Below, in pieces: positions 8,916 to 21,650 of a stretch of 64,000 bases of DNA. Below the pieces are notes generated by a model. That model did no database searches. It had not been told where the DNA came from and saw only the letters and a program-made list of their open reading frames with translations. The DNA is taken from positions 310,001 to 374,000 of the forward strand of contig JBAGJB010000162.1 of the NCBI GenBank assembly GCA_037577475.1, in the 5' to 3' direction. The DNA is from Chaunax sp. Z400 (lineage: Eukaryota > Chordata > Actinopteri > Lophiiformes > Chaunacidae). A program made the position numbers and the translations under genes. Position 1 is the first letter of the stretch. Every line of letters starts with the position of its first letter.

Positions 8916-11423
8916 ATAAAAACTCAATCGGGGCCCTACCCGGGTTGGTAACTTTTGAACGGAAGGTCGTAGAGACTCGGGGATAAGCTCTTTCAACGGT
9001 TTTATGGGGTCTCCAAGAACGTCAGCAGGTAAACCGAGTCTCCACGACTTACGGTTCCCGAGATATGACATGTATTTTTGGTGATTTTTGGAATTTTTGT
9101 ATCTCGGGAACGGAAGGTCGTAGAGACTCGGGGAGAAGTCTGGCGTGTTCAGAGACCACGAATTATGTCCGACGGATCATGGTCCCGAGTCTCTACGACC
9201 TTCCGTTCCCGAGTTATACTCAAGTTTATTTTCCAATTGAAGCAAATGGGGTTTGGTTCGCCTATAGTGAACGTGTGTATCTCGGAAACGGAAGGTCGTA
9301 GAGACTCGGGACCAACGTCCGTCTAGGGGTTTATGTGGTCTCTGAGAACACCAGTCTTTGTCCCGAGTCTGTGCGACCTTCCTTTCCCGAGATATGACAT
9401 GTCCAGTAGGGGCGTATTTTGAATGTCTGTATCTCGGGAACGGAAGGTCGTAGAGACTCGTGGAGAAGTCTGGCGTGTTCAGAGACCACGAATTATGTCG
9501 GACGGATCATGGTCCCGAGTCTCTACGACCTTCCGTTCCCGAGTTATACTCAAGTTTATTTTCCCATTGAAGTGAATGGGGTTTGGTTCGCCTATAGTGA
9601 ATGTGTGAATCTCGGAAACGGAAGGTCGTAGAGACTCGGGACCAACGTCCGTCTAGGGGTTTATGTGGTCTCTGAGAACACCAGTCTTTGTCCCGAGTCT
9701 GTGCGACCTTCCTTTCCCGAGATATGACATGTCCAGTAGGGGCGTATTTTGAATGTCTGTATCTCGGGAACGGAAGGTCGTAGAGACTCGGGGATAAGCT
9801 CTTTCAATGGTTTTATGGGGTCTCCAAGAATGCCAGCGGCTAAATGGAGTCTCTACGACTTACGGTTCCCGAGATATGACATGTATTTTTGGTGATTTTT
9901 GGAATTTTTGTATCTCGGGAACGGAAGGTCGTAGAGACTCGGGGAGAAGTCTGGCGTGTTCAGAGACCACGAATTATGTCCGACGGATCATGGTCCCGAG
10001 TCTCTACGACCTTCCGTTCCCGAGTTATACTCAAGTTTATTTTCCCATTGAAGTGAATGGGGTTTGGTTCGCCTATAGTGAATGTGTGTATCTCGGAAAC
10101 GGAAGGTCGTAGAGACTCGGGACCAACGTCCGTCTAGGGGTTTATGTGGTCTCTGAGAACACCAGTCTTCGTCCCGAGTCTGTGCGACCTTCCTTTCCCG
10201 AGATATGACATGTCCAGTAGGGGCGTATTTTGAATGTCTGTATCTCGGGAACGGAAGGTCGTAGAGACTCGTGGAGAAGTGTGGAGTGTTCAGAGACCAC
10301 GAATTATGTCGGACCGATCATGGTCCCGAGTCTCTACGACCTTCCGTTCCCGAGTTATACTCAAGTTTATTTTCCCATTGAAGTGAATGGGGTTTGGTTC
10401 GCCTATAGTGAATGTGTGTATCTCGGAAACGGAAGGTCGTAGAGACTCGGGCCCAACGTCTGTCTAGGGGTTTATGTGGTCTCTGAGAACACCAGTCTTT
10501 GTCCCGAGTCTGTGCGACCTTCCTTTCCCGAGATATGACATGTCCAGTAGGGGCGTATTTTGAATGTCTGTATCTCGGGAACGGAAGGTCGTAGAGACTC
10601 GTGGAGAAGTCTGGCGTGTTCAGAGACCACGAATTATGTCGGACGGATCATGGTCCCGAGTCTCTACGACCTTCCGTTCCCGAGTTATACTCAAGTTTAT
10701 TTTCCCATTGAAGTGAATGGGGTTTGGTTCGCCTATAGTGAATGTGTGTATCTCGGAAACGGAAGGTCGTAGAGACTCGGGACCAACGTCCGTCTAGGGG
10801 TTTATGTGGTCTCTGAGAACACCAGTCTTTGTCCCGAGTCTGTGGGACCTTCCTTTCCCGAGATATGACATGTCCAGTAGGGGCGTATTTTGAATGTCTG
10901 TATCTCGGGAACGGAAGGTCGTAGAGACTCGGGGATAAGCTCTTTCAATGGTTTTATGGGGTCTCCAAGAATGCCGGCAGGTAAACCGAGTCTCTACGAC
11001 TTACGGTTCCCGAGATATGACATGTATTTTTCGTGATTTTTGGAATGTTTGTATCTCGGGAACGGAAGGTCGTAGAGACTCGGGGAGAAGTTTGGCGTGT
11101 TCAGAGACCACGAATTATGTCCGACGGATCAGGGTCCCGAGTCTCTACGACCTTCCGTTCCCGAGTTATACTCAAGTTTATTTTCCCATTGAAGTGAATG
11201 GGGTTTGGTTCGCCTATAGTGAATGTGTGTATCTCGGAAACGGAAGGTCGTAGAGACTCGGGACCAACGTCCGTCTAGGGGTTTATGTGGTCTCTGAGAA
11301 CACCAGTCTTTGACCCGAGTCTGTGCGACCTTCCTTTCCCGAGATATGACATGTCCAGTAGGGGCGTATTTTGAATGTCTGTATCTCGGGAACGGAAGGT
11401 CGTAGAGACTCGCGGACAAGTGT

Positions 11424-11465
11424 GGGTTAGGGGTTAGGGTTAGGGTTAGGGTTAGGGTTAAGGGG
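11424..11465 (+). repeat. Telomeric run 5 (alpha, 42 bases)
   Basis: Next run after 3,540 bases (C A B A A A B A A). Confidence 0.97.
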
Positions 11466-14400
11466 ATAAAAACTCAATCGGGGCCCTACCCGGGTTGGTA
11501 ACTTTTGAACGGAAGGTCGTAGAGACTCGGGGATAAGCTCTTTCAACGGTTTTATGGGGTCTCCAAGAACGTCAGCAGGTAAACCGAGTCTCTACGACTT
11601 ACGGTTCCCGAGATATGACATGTATTTTTGGTGATTTTTGGAATTTTTGTATCTCGGGAACGGAAGGTCGTAGAGACTCGGGGAGAAGTCTGGCGTGTTC
11701 AGAGACCACGAATTATGTCCGACGGATCATGGTCCCGAGTCTCTACGACCTTCCGTTCCCGAGTTATACTCAAGTTTATTTTCCAATTGAAGCAAATGGG
11801 GTTTGGTTCGCCTATAGTGAATGTGTGTATCTCGGAAACGGAAGGTCGTAGAGACTCGGGACCAACGTCCGTCTAGGGGTTTATGTGGTCTCTGAGAACA
11901 CCAGTCTTTGTCCCGAGTCTGTGCGACCTTCCTTTCCCGAGATAAGACATGTCCAGTAGGGGCGTATTTTGAATGTCTGTATCTCGGGAACGGAAGGTCG
12001 TAGAGACTCGTGGAGAAGTCTGGCGTGTTCAGAGACCACGAATTATGTCGGACGGATCATGGTCCCGAGTCTCTACGACCTTCCGTTCCCGAGTTATACT
12101 CAAGTTTATTTTCCCATTGAAGTGAATGGGGTTTGGTTCGCCTATAGTGAATGTGTGAATCTCGGAAACGGAAGGTCGTAGAGACTCGGGACCAACGTCC
12201 GTCTAGGGGTTTATGTGGTCTCTGAGAACACCAGTCTTTGTCCCGAGTCTGTGCGACCTTCCTTTCCCGAGATATGACATGTCCAGGAGGGGCGTATTTT
12301 GAATGTCTGTATCTCGGGAACGGAAGGTCGTAGAGACTCGGGGATAAGCTCTTTCAATGGTTTTATGGGGTCTCCAAGAATGCCAGCGGGTAAACCGAGT
12401 CTCTACGACTTACGGTTCCCGAGATATGACATGTATTTTTGGTGATTTTTGGAATTTTTGTATCTCGGGAACGGAAGGTCGTAGAGACTCGGGGAGAAGT
12501 CTGGCGTGTTCAGAGACCACGAATTATGTCCGACGGATCATGGTCCCGAGTCTCTACGACCTTCCGTTCCCGAGTTATACTCAAGTTTATTTTCCCATTG
12601 AAGTGAATGGGGTTTGGTTCGCCTATAGTGAATGTGTGTATCTCGGAAACGGAAGGTCGTAGAGACTCGGGACCAACGTCCGTCTAGGGGTTTATGTGGT
12701 CTCTGAGAACACCAGTCTTCGTCCCGAGTCTGTGCGACCTTCCTTTCCCGAGATATGACATGTCCAGTAGGGGCGTATTTTGAATGTCTGTATCTCGGGA
12801 ACGGAAGGTCGTAGAGACTCGTGGAGAAGTGTGGAGTGTTCAGAGACCACGAATTATGTCGGACCGATCATGGTCCCGAGTCTCTACGACCTTCCGTTCC
12901 CGAGTTATACTCAAGTTTATTTTCCCATTGAAGTGAATGGGGTTTGGTTCGCCTATAGTGAATGTGTGTATCTCGGAAACGGAAGGTCGTAGAGACTCGG
13001 GCCCAACGTCTGTCTAGGGGTTTATGTGGTCTCTGAGAACACCAGTCTTTGTCCCGAGTCTGTGCGACCTTCCTTTCCCGAGATATGACATGTCCAGTAG
13101 GGGCGTATTTTGAATGTCTGTATCTCGGGAACGGAAGGTCGTAGAGACTCGTGGAGAAGTCTGGCGTGTTCAGAGACCACGAATTATGTCGGACGGATCA
13201 TGGTCCCGAGTCTCTACGACCTTCCGTTCCCGAGTTATACTCAAGTTTATTTTCCCATTGAAGTGAATGGGGTTTGGTTCGCCTATAGTGAATGTGTGTA
13301 TCTCGGAAACGGAAGGTCGTAGAGACTCGGGACCAACGTCCGTCTAGGGGTTTATGTGGTCTCTGAGAACACCAGTCTTTGTCCCGAGTCTGTGGGACCT
13401 TCCTTTCCCGAGATATGACATGTCCAGTAGGGGCGTATTTTGAATGTCTGTATCTCGGGAACGGAAGGTCGTAGAGACTCGTGGAGAAGTCTGGCGTGTT
13501 CAGAGACCACGAATTATGTCGGACGGATGATGGTCCCGAGTCTCTACGACCTTCCGTTCCCGAGTTATACTCAAGTTTATTTTCCCATTGAAGTGAATGG
13601 GGTTTGGTTCGCCTATAGTGAATGTGTGTGTCTCGGAAACGGAAGGTCGTAGAGACTCGGGACCAACGTCCGTCTAGGGGTTTATGTGGTCTCTGAGAAC
13701 ACCAGTCTTTGTCCCGAGTCTGTGCGACCTTCCTTTCCCGAGATATGACATGTCCAGTAGGGGCGTATTTTGAATGTCTGTATCTCGGGAACGGAAGGTC
13801 GTAGAGACTCGGGGATAAGCTCTTTCAATGGTTTTATGGGGTCTCCAAGAATGCCAGCGGGTAAACCGAGTCTCTACGACTTACGGTTCCCGAGATATGA
13901 CATGTATTTTTGGTGATTTTTGGAATTTTTGTATCTCGGGAACGGAAGGTCGTAGAGACTCGGGGAGAAGTCTGGCGTGTTCAGAGACCACGAATTATGT
14001 CCGACGGATCATGGTCCCGAGTCTCTACGACCTTCCGTTCCCGAGTTATACTCAAGTTTATTTTCCCATTGAAGTGAATGGGGTTTGGTTCGCCTATAGT
14101 GAATGTGTGTATCTCGGAAACGGAAGGTCGTAGAGACTCGGGACCAACGTCCGTCTAGGGGTTTATGTGGTCTCTGAGAACACCAGTCTTCGTCCCGAGT
14201 CTGTGCGACCTTCCTTTCCCGAGATATGACATGTCCAGTAGGGGCGTATTTTGAATGTCTGTATCTCGGGAACGGAAGGTCGTAGAGACTCGTGGAGAAG
14301 TGTGGAGTGTTCAGAGACCACGAATTATGTCGGACCGATCATGGTCCCGAGTCTCTACGACCTTCCGTTCCCGAGTTATACTCAAGTTTATTTTCCCATT

Positions 14401-14924
14401 GAAGTGAATGGGGTTTGGTTCGCCTATAGTGAATGTGTGTATCTCGGAAACGGAAGGTCGTAGAGACTCGGGACCAACGTCCGTCTAGGGGTTTATGTGG
14501 TCTCTGAGAACACCAGTCTTTGTCCCGAGTCTGTGGGACCTTCCTTTCCCGAGATATGACATGTCCAGTAGGGGCGTATTTTGAATGTCTGTATCTCGGG
14601 AACGGAAGGTCGTAGAGACTCGTGGAGAAGTCTGGCGTGTTCAGAGACCACGAATTATGTCGGACGGATGATGGTCCCGAGTCTCTACGACCTTCCGTTC
14701 CCGAGTTATACTCAAGTTTATTTTCCCATTGAAGTGAATGGGGTTTGGTTCGCCTATAGTGAATGTGTGTGTCTCGGAAACGGAAGGTCGTAGAGACTCG
14801 GGACCAACGTCCGTCTAGGGGTTTATGTGGTCTCTGAGAACACCAGTCTTTGTCCCGAGTCTGTGCGACCTTCCTTTCCCGAGATATGACATGTCCAGTA
14901 GGGGCGTATTTTGAATGTCTGTAT

Positions 14925-15852
14925 CTCGGGAACGGAAGGTCGTAGAGACTCGCGGACAAGTGTGGGTTAGGGGTTAGGGTTAGGGTTAGGGTTAGGGTTA
15001 AGGGGATAAAAACTCAATGGGGGCCCTACCCGGGTTGGTAACTTTTGAACGGAAGGTCGTAGAGACTCGGGGATAAGCTCTTTCAACGGTTTTATGGGGT
15101 CTCCAAGAACGTCAGCAGGTAAACCGAGTCTCTACGACTTACGGTTCCCGAGATATGACATGTATTTTTGGTGATTTTTGGAATTTTTGTATCTCGGGAA
15201 CGGAAGGTCGTAGAGACTCGGGGAGAAGTCTGGCGTGTTCAGACACCACGAATTATGTCCAACGGATCATGGTCCCGAGTCTCTACGACCTTCCGTTCCA
15301 GAGTTATACTCAAGTTTATTTTCCCATTGAAGTGAATGGGGTTTGGTTCGCCTATAGTGAATGTGTGTATCTCGGAAACGGAAGGTCGTAGAGACTCGGG
15401 ACCAACGTCCGTCTAGGGGTTTATGTGGTCTCTGAGAACACCAGTCTTTGTCCCGAGTCTGTGCGACCTTCCTTTCCCGAGATATGACATGTCCAGTAGG
15501 GGCGTATTTTGAATGTCTGTATCTCGGGAACGGAAGGTCGTAGAGACTCGTGGAGAAGTCTGGCGTGTTCAGAGACCACGAATTATGTCGGACGGATGAT
15601 GGTCCCGAGTCTCTACGACCTTCCGTTCCCGAGTTATACTCAAGTTTATTTTCCCATTGAAGTGAATGGGGTTTGGTTCGCCTATAGTGAATGTGTGTAT
15701 CTCGGAAACGGAAGGTCGTAGAGACTCGGGACCAACGTCCGTCTAGGGGTTTATGTGGTCTCTGAGAACACCAGTCTTTGTCCCGAGTCTGTGCGACCTT
15801 CCTTTCCCGAGATATGACATGTCCAGTAGGGGCGTATTTTGAATGTCTGTAT
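14925..15852. repeat. C A block with GTCCAACGG and CAATGGGGGCCC markers
   Basis: C at 14925-15522, A at 15523-15852. The insert tail reads CAATGGGGGCCC rather than CAATCGGGGCCC, and L1 of C reads GTCCAACGG. The C module has GTTCCAGAGTT in one R element near 15297, repeated in the next C copy near 16226. Similar CAATGGGGG tails recur only at 48-53 kb. Confidence 0.85.
14964..15005 (+). repeat. Telomeric run 6 (alpha, 42 bases)
   Basis: Tail has CAATGGGGGCCC. Next run after 928 bases (C A). Confidence 0.97.
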
Positions 15853-16298
15853 CTCGGGAACGGAAGGTCGTAGAGACTCGCGGACAAGTGTGGGTTAGGG
15901 GTTAGGGTTAGGGTTAGGGTTAGGGTTAAGGGGATAAAAACTCAATGGGGGCCCTACCCGGGTTGGTAACTTTTGAACGGAAGGTCGTAGAGACTCGGGG
16001 ATAAGCTCTTTCAACGGTTTTATGGGGTCTCCAAGAACGTCAGCAGGTAAACCGAGTCTCTACGACTTATGGTTCCCGAGATATGACATGTATTTTTGGT
16101 GATTTTTGGAATTTTTGTATCTCGGGAACGGAAGGTCGTAGAGACTCGGGGAGAAGTCTGGCGTGTTCAGAGACCACGAATTATGTCCAACGGATCATGG
16201 TCCCGAGTCTCTACGACCTTCCGTTCCAGAGTTATACTCAAGTTTATTTTCCCATTGAAGTGAATGGGGTTTGGTTCGCCTATAGTGAATGTGTGTAT
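15853..16298. repeat. Truncated C module (446 bases) lacking M2
   Basis: The step between telomeric runs at 15892 and 16338 is 446 bases, exactly 152 short. F' at 16299 (CTCGGAAACGG) runs straight into GGGGACAAGTGTGGG, so L2, R', s5 and the next F are gone. The junction lies inside the F/F' homology, the expected product of recombination between direct copies of the element. This is the only place where M1 is not followed by M2. Confidence 0.93.
15892..15933 (+). repeat. Telomeric run 7 (alpha, 42 bases)
   Basis: Heads the truncated module; next run after only 446 bases. Confidence 0.97.
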
Positions 16299-16896
16299 CT
16301 CGGAAACGGAAGGTCGTAGAGACTCGGGGACAAGTGTGGGTTAGGGGTTAGGGTTAGGGTTAGGGTTAGGGTTAAGGGGATAAAAACTCAATGGGGGCCC
16401 TACCCGGGTTGGTAACTTTTGAACGGAAGGTCGTAGAGACTCGGGGATAAGCTCTTTCAACGGTTTTATGGGGTCTCCAAGAACGTCAGCAGGTAAACCG
16501 AGTCTCTACGACTTACGGTTCCCGAGATATGACATGTATTTTTGGTGATTTTTGGAATTTTTGTATCTCGGGAACGGAAGGTCGTAGAGACTCGGGGAGA
16601 AGTCTGGCGTGTTCAGAGACCACGAATTATGTCCAACGGATCATGGTCCCGAGTCTCTACGACCTTCCGTTCCCGAGTTATACTCAAGTTTATTTTCCCA
16701 TTGAAGTGAATGGGGTTTGGTTCGCCTATAGTGAATGTGTGTATCTCAGAAACGGAAGGTCGTAGAGACTCGGGACCAACGTCCGTCTAGGGGTTTATGT
16801 GGTCTCTGAGAACACCAGTCTTTGTCCCGAGTCTGTGCGACCTTCCTTTCCCGAGATATGACATGTCCAGTAGGGGCGTATTTTGAATGTCTGTAT
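16299..16896. repeat. Single alpha C module bordering the central block
   Basis: A full 598-base C with 42-base run and CAATGGGGGCCC tail. Its F' reads ATCTCAGAAACGG near 16743. It is the last alpha module before the switch to beta/gamma haplotypes. Confidence 0.85.
16338..16379 (+). repeat. Telomeric run 8 (alpha, 42 bases)
   Basis: Preceded by F' (GGAAACGG) instead of F, the deletion scar. Next run after 598 bases. Confidence 0.97.
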
Positions 16897-16935
16897 CTCG
16901 GGAACGGAAGGTCGTAGAGACTCGCGGACAAGTGT

Positions 16936-16971
16936 GGGTTAGGGGTTAGGGTTAGGGTTAGGGTTAAGGAG
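16936..16971 (+). repeat. Telomeric run 9 (beta, 36 bases)
   Basis: One TTAGGG fewer than alpha, ends TTAAGGAG. L1 downstream has GTTTGACGG (17223), repeated only in run 19's unit. Confidence 0.97.
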
Positions 16972-17527
16972 ATAAAAACTCAATCGGGGCCCTACCCGGG
17001 TTGGTAACTTTTGAACGGAATGTCGTAGAGACTCGGGGATAAGCTCTTTCAATGGTTTTATGGGGTCTCCAAGAACGCCAGCAGGTAAACCGAGTCTCTA
17101 CGACTTACGGTTCCCGAGATATGACATGTATTTTTGGTGATTTTTGGAATGTTTGTATCTCGGGAAAGGAAGGTCGTAGAGACTCGGGGAGAAGTCTGGC
17201 GTGTTCGGAGACCACGAATTATGTTTGACGGATCAGGGTCCCGAGTCTCTACGACCTTCCGTTCCCGAGTTATACTCAAGCTTATTTTCCCATTGAAGTG
17301 AATGGGGTTTGGTTCGCCTATAGTGAATGTGTGTATCTCGGAAACGGAAGGTCGTAGAGACTCGGGACCAACGTCCGTCTAGGGGTTTATGTGGTCTCTG
17401 AGAACACCAGTCTTTGTCCCGAGTCTGTGCGACCTTCCTTTCCCGAGATATGACATGTCCAGTAGGGGCGTATTTTGAATGTCTGTATCTCGGGAACGGA
17501 AGGTCGTAGAGACTCGCGGACAAGTGT

Positions 17528-17563
17528 GGGTTAGGGGTTAGGGTTAGGGTTAGGGTTAAGGAG
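17528..17563 (+). repeat. Telomeric run 10 (beta, 36 bases)
   Basis: Next run after 592 bases. Confidence 0.97.
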
Positions 17564-18119
17564 ATAAAAACTCAATCGGGGCCCTACCCGGGTTGGTAAC
17601 TTTTGAACGGAATGTCGTAGAGACTCGGGGATAAGCTCTTTCAATGGTTTTATGGGGTCTCCAAGAACGCCAGCAGGTAAACCGAGTCTCTACGACTTAC
17701 GGTTCCCGAGATATGACATGTATTTTTGGTGATTTTTGGAATGTTTGTATCTCGGGAAAGGAAGGTCGTAGAGACTCGGGGAGAAGTCTGGCGTGTTCGG
17801 AGACCACGAATTATGTCCGACGGATCAGGGTCCCGAGTCTCTACGACCTTCCGTTCCCGAGTTATACTCAAGCTTATTTTCCCATTGAAGTGAATGGGGT
17901 TTGGTTCGCCTATAGTGAATGTGTGTATCTCGGAAACGGAAGGTCGTAGAGACTCGGGACCAACGTCCGTCTAGGGGTTTATGTGGTCTCTGAGAACACC
18001 AGTCTTTGTCCCGAGTCTGTGCGACCTTCCTTTCCCGAGATATGACATGTCCAGTAGGGGCGTATTTTGAATGTCTGTATCTCGGGAACGGAAGGTCGTA
18101 GAGACTCGCGGACAAGTGT

Positions 18120-18154
18120 GGGTTAGGGGTTAGGGTTAGGGTTAGGTTAAGGGG
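18120..18154 (+). repeat. Telomeric run 11 (gamma, 35 bases)
   Basis: Two TTAGGG, a short TTAGG, then TTAAGGGG. Next run after 591 bases. Confidence 0.97.
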
Positions 18155-18710
18155 ATAAAAACTCAATCGGGGCCCTACCCGGGTTGGTAACTTTTGAACG
18201 GAAGGTCGTAGAGACTCGGGGATAAGCTCTTTCAATGGTTTTATGGGGTCTCCAAGAAATCCAGCAGGTAAACCGAGTCTCTGCGACTTACGGTTCCCGA
18301 GATATGACATGTATTTTTGGTGATTTTTGGAATGTTTGTATCTCAGGAAAGGAAGGTCGTAGAGACTCGGGGAGAAGTCTGGCGTGTTCGGAGACCACGA
18401 ATTATGTCCGACGGATCAGGGTCCCGAGTCTCTACGACCTTCCGTTCCCGAGTTATACTCAAGCTTATTTTCCCATTGAAGTGAATGGGGTTTGGTTCGC
18501 CTATAGTGAATGTGTGTATCTCGGAAACGGAAGGTCGTAGAGACTCGGGACCAACGTCCGTCTAGGGGTTTATGTGGTCTCTGAGAACACCAGTCTTTGT
18601 CCCGAGTCTGTGCGACCTTCCTTTCCCGAGATATGACATGTCCAGTAGGGGCGTATTTTGAATGTCTGTATCTCGAGAACGGAAGGTCGTAGAGACTCGC
18701 GGACAAGTGT

Positions 18711-18751
18711 GGGTTAGGGGTTAGGGTTAGGGTTAGGGTTAGGTTAAGGGG
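18711..18751 (+). repeat. Telomeric run 12 (gamma, 41 bases)
   Basis: Gamma with one extra TTAGGG; upstream F reads CTCGAGAACGG. L2 downstream has GGGACGAACG. Confidence 0.97.
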
Positions 18752-19307
18752 ATAAAAACTCAATCGGGGCCCTACCCGGGTTGGTAACTTTTGAACGGAA
18801 GGTCGTAGAGACTCGGGGATAAGCTCTTTCAATGGTTTTATGGGGTCTCCAAGAAATCCAGCAGGTAAACCGAGTCTCTGCGACTTACGGTTCCCGAGAT
18901 ATGACATGTATTTTTGGTGATTTTTGGAATGTTTGTATCTCAGGAAAGGAAGGTCGTAGAGACTCGGGGAGAAGTCTGGCGTGTTCGGAGACCACGAATT
19001 ATGTCCGACGGATCAGGGTCCCGAGTCTCTACGACCTTCCGTTCCCGAGTTATACTCAAGCTTATTTTCCCATTGAAGTGAATGGGGTTTGGTTCGCCTA
19101 TAGTGAATGTGTGTATCTCGGAAACGGAAGGTCGTAGAGACTCGGGACGAACGTCCGTCTAGGGGTTTATGTGGTCTCTGAGAACACCAGTCTTTGTCCC
19201 GAGTCTGTGCGACCTTCCTTTCCCGAGATATGACATGTCCAGTAGGGGCGTATTTTGAATGTCTGTATCTCGAGAACGGAAGGTCGTAGAGACTCGCGGA
19301 CAAGTGT

Positions 19308-19348
19308 GGGTTAGGGGTTAGGGTTAGGGTTAGGGTTAGGTTAAGGGG
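19308..19348 (+). repeat. Telomeric run 13 (gamma, 41 bases)
   Basis: Next run after 597 bases. Confidence 0.97.
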
Positions 19349-19904
19349 ATAAAAACTCAATCGGGGCCCTACCCGGGTTGGTAACTTTTGAACGGAAGGT
19401 CGTAGAGACTCGGGGATAAGCTCTTTCAATGGTTTTATGGGGTCTCCAAGAAATCCAGCAGGTAAACCGAGTCTCTGCGACTTACGGTTCCCGAGATATG
19501 ACATGTATTTTTGGTGATTTTTGGAATGTTTGTATCTCAGGAAAGGAAGGTCGTAGAGACTCGGGGAGAAGTCTGGCGTGTTCGGAGACCACGAATTATG
19601 TCCGACGGATCAGGGTCCCGAGTCTCTACGACCTTCCGTTCCCGAGTTATACTCAAGTTTATTTTCCCATTGAAGTGAATGGGGTTTGGTTCGCCTATAG
19701 TGAATGTGTGTATCTCGGAAACGGAAGGTCGTAGAGACTCGGGACCAACGTCCGTCTAGGGGTTTATGTGGTCTCTGAGAACACCAGTCTTTGTCCCGAG
19801 TCTGTGCGACCTTCCTTTCCCGAGATATGACATGTCCAGTAGGGGCGTATTTTGAATGTCTGTATCTCGGGAACGGAAGGTCGTAGAGACTCGCGGACAA
19901 GTGT

Positions 19905-19939
19905 GGGTTAGGGGTTAGGGTTAGGGTTAGGTTAAGGGG
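19905..19939 (+). repeat. Telomeric run 14 (gamma, 35 bases)
   Basis: Upstream F is the regular CTCGGGAACGG. Next run after 591 bases. Confidence 0.97.
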
Positions 19940-20495
19940 ATAAAAACTCAATCGGGGCCCTACCCGGGTTGGTAACTTTTGAACGGAAGGTCGTAGAGAC
20001 TCGGGGATAAGCTCTTTCAATGGTTTTATGGGGTCTCCAAGAAATCCAGCAGGTAAACCGAGTCTCTGCGACTTACGGTTCCCGAGATATGACATGTATT
20101 TTTGGTGATTTTTGGAATGTTTGTATCTCAGGAAAGGAAGGTCGTAGAGACTCGGGGAGAAGTCTGGCGTGTTCGGAGACCACGAATTATGTCCGACGGA
20201 TCAGGGTCCCGAGTCTCTACGACCTTCCGTTCCCGAGTTATACTCAAGCTTATTTTCCCATTGAAGTGAATGGGGTTTGGTTCGCCTATAGTGAATGTGT
20301 GTATCTCGGAAACGGAAGGTCGTAGAGACTCGGGACCAACGTCCGTCTAGGGGTTTATGTGGTCTCTGAGAACACCAGTCTTTGTCCCGAGTCTGTGCGA
20401 CCTTCCTTTCCCGAGATATGACATGTCCAGTAGGGGCGTATTTTGAATGTCTGTATCTCGAGAACGGAAGGTCGTAGAGACTCGCGGACAAGTGT

Positions 20496-20536
20496 GGGTT
20501 AGGGGTTAGGGTTAGGGTTAGGGTTAGGTTAAGGGG
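20496..20536 (+). repeat. Telomeric run 15 (gamma, 41 bases)
   Basis: Unit contains GGGACGAACG near 20930, as after runs 12 and 17. Confidence 0.97.
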
Positions 20537-21092
20537 ATAAAAACTCAATCGGGGCCCTACCCGGGTTGGTAACTTTTGAACGGAAGGTCGTAGAGACTCG
20601 GGGATAAGCTCTTTCAATGGTTTTATGGGGTCTCCAAGAAATCCAGCAGGTAAACCGAGTCTCTGCGACTTACGGTTCCCGAGATATGACATGTATTTTT
20701 GGTGATTTTTGGAATGTTTGTATCTCAGGAAAGGAAGGTCGTAGAGACTCGGGGAGAAGTCTGGCGTGTTCGGAGACCACGAATTATGTCCGACGGATCA
20801 GGGTCCCGAGTCTCTACGACCTTCCGTTCCCGAGTTATACTCAAGCTTATTTTCCCATTGAAGTGAATGGGGTTTGGTTCGCCTATAGTGAATGTGTGTA
20901 TCTCGGAAACGGAAGGTCGTAGAGACTCGGGACGAACGTCCGTCTAGGGGTTTATGTGGTCTCTGAGAACACCAGTCTTTGTCCCGAGTCTGTGCGACCT
21001 TCCTTTCCCGAGATATGACATGTCCAGTAGGGGCGTATTTTGAATGTCTGTATCTCGAGAACGGAAGGTCGTAGAGACTCGCGGACAAGTGT

Positions 21093-21133
21093 GGGTTAGG
21101 GGTTAGGGTTAGGGTTAGGGTTAGGTTAAGGGG
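21093..21133 (+). repeat. Telomeric run 16 (gamma, 41 bases)
   Basis: Next run after 597 bases. Confidence 0.97.
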
Positions 21134-21650
21134 ATAAAAACTCAATCGGGGCCCTACCCGGGTTGGTAACTTTTGAACGGAAGGTCGTAGAGACTCGGGG
21201 ATAAGCTCTTTCAATGGTTTTATGGGGTCTCCAAGAAATCCAGCAGGTAAACCGAGTCTCTGCGACTTACGGTTCCCGAGATATGACATGTATTTTTGGT
21301 GATTTTTGGAATGTTTGTATCTCAGGAAAGGAAGGTCGTAGAGACTCGGGGAGAAGTCTGGCGTGTTCGGAGACCACGAATTATGTCCGACGGATCAGGG
21401 TCCCGAGTCTCTACGACCTTCCGTTCCCGAGTTATACTCAAGCTTATTTTCCCATTGAAGTGAATGGGGTTTGGTTCGCCTATAGTGAATGTGTGTATCT
21501 CGGAAACGGAAGGTCGTAGAGACTCGGGACCAACGTCCGTCTAGGGGTTTATGTGGTCTCTGAGAACACCAGTCTTTGTCCCGAGTCTGTGCGACCTTCC
21601 TTTCCCGAGATATGACATGTCCAGTAGGGGCGTATTTTGAATGTCTGTAT

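Larger units (their letters stand above)
7213..14924. repeat. 2,550-base higher-order repeat (B A A B C A), two full copies plus a diverging third
   Basis: Copies are 7213-9762 and 9763-12312. A third starts at 12313 and stays collinear for B A A before an extra A at 13454 breaks the pattern, followed by B A A to 14924. Shared markers: GGACCGATCATGG with GCCCAACGTCTGTC in the first A, GCCGGCAGG in the second B, and CCAATTGAAGCAAATG in the C module. Confidence 0.9.

Noticed and set aside
14339..15887. Minus-strand reading frames of 96-206 codons, some crossing the telomeric run as Leu-Thr or Pro-Asn repeats
   Set aside because: The minus strand of F/R lacks stops in one frame, so long frames arise mechanically. 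The 96- and 206-codon ones begin at TTG (CAA on the + strand just after the CGCGGA of the C insert). Copies change with satellite variants, not by codon position.
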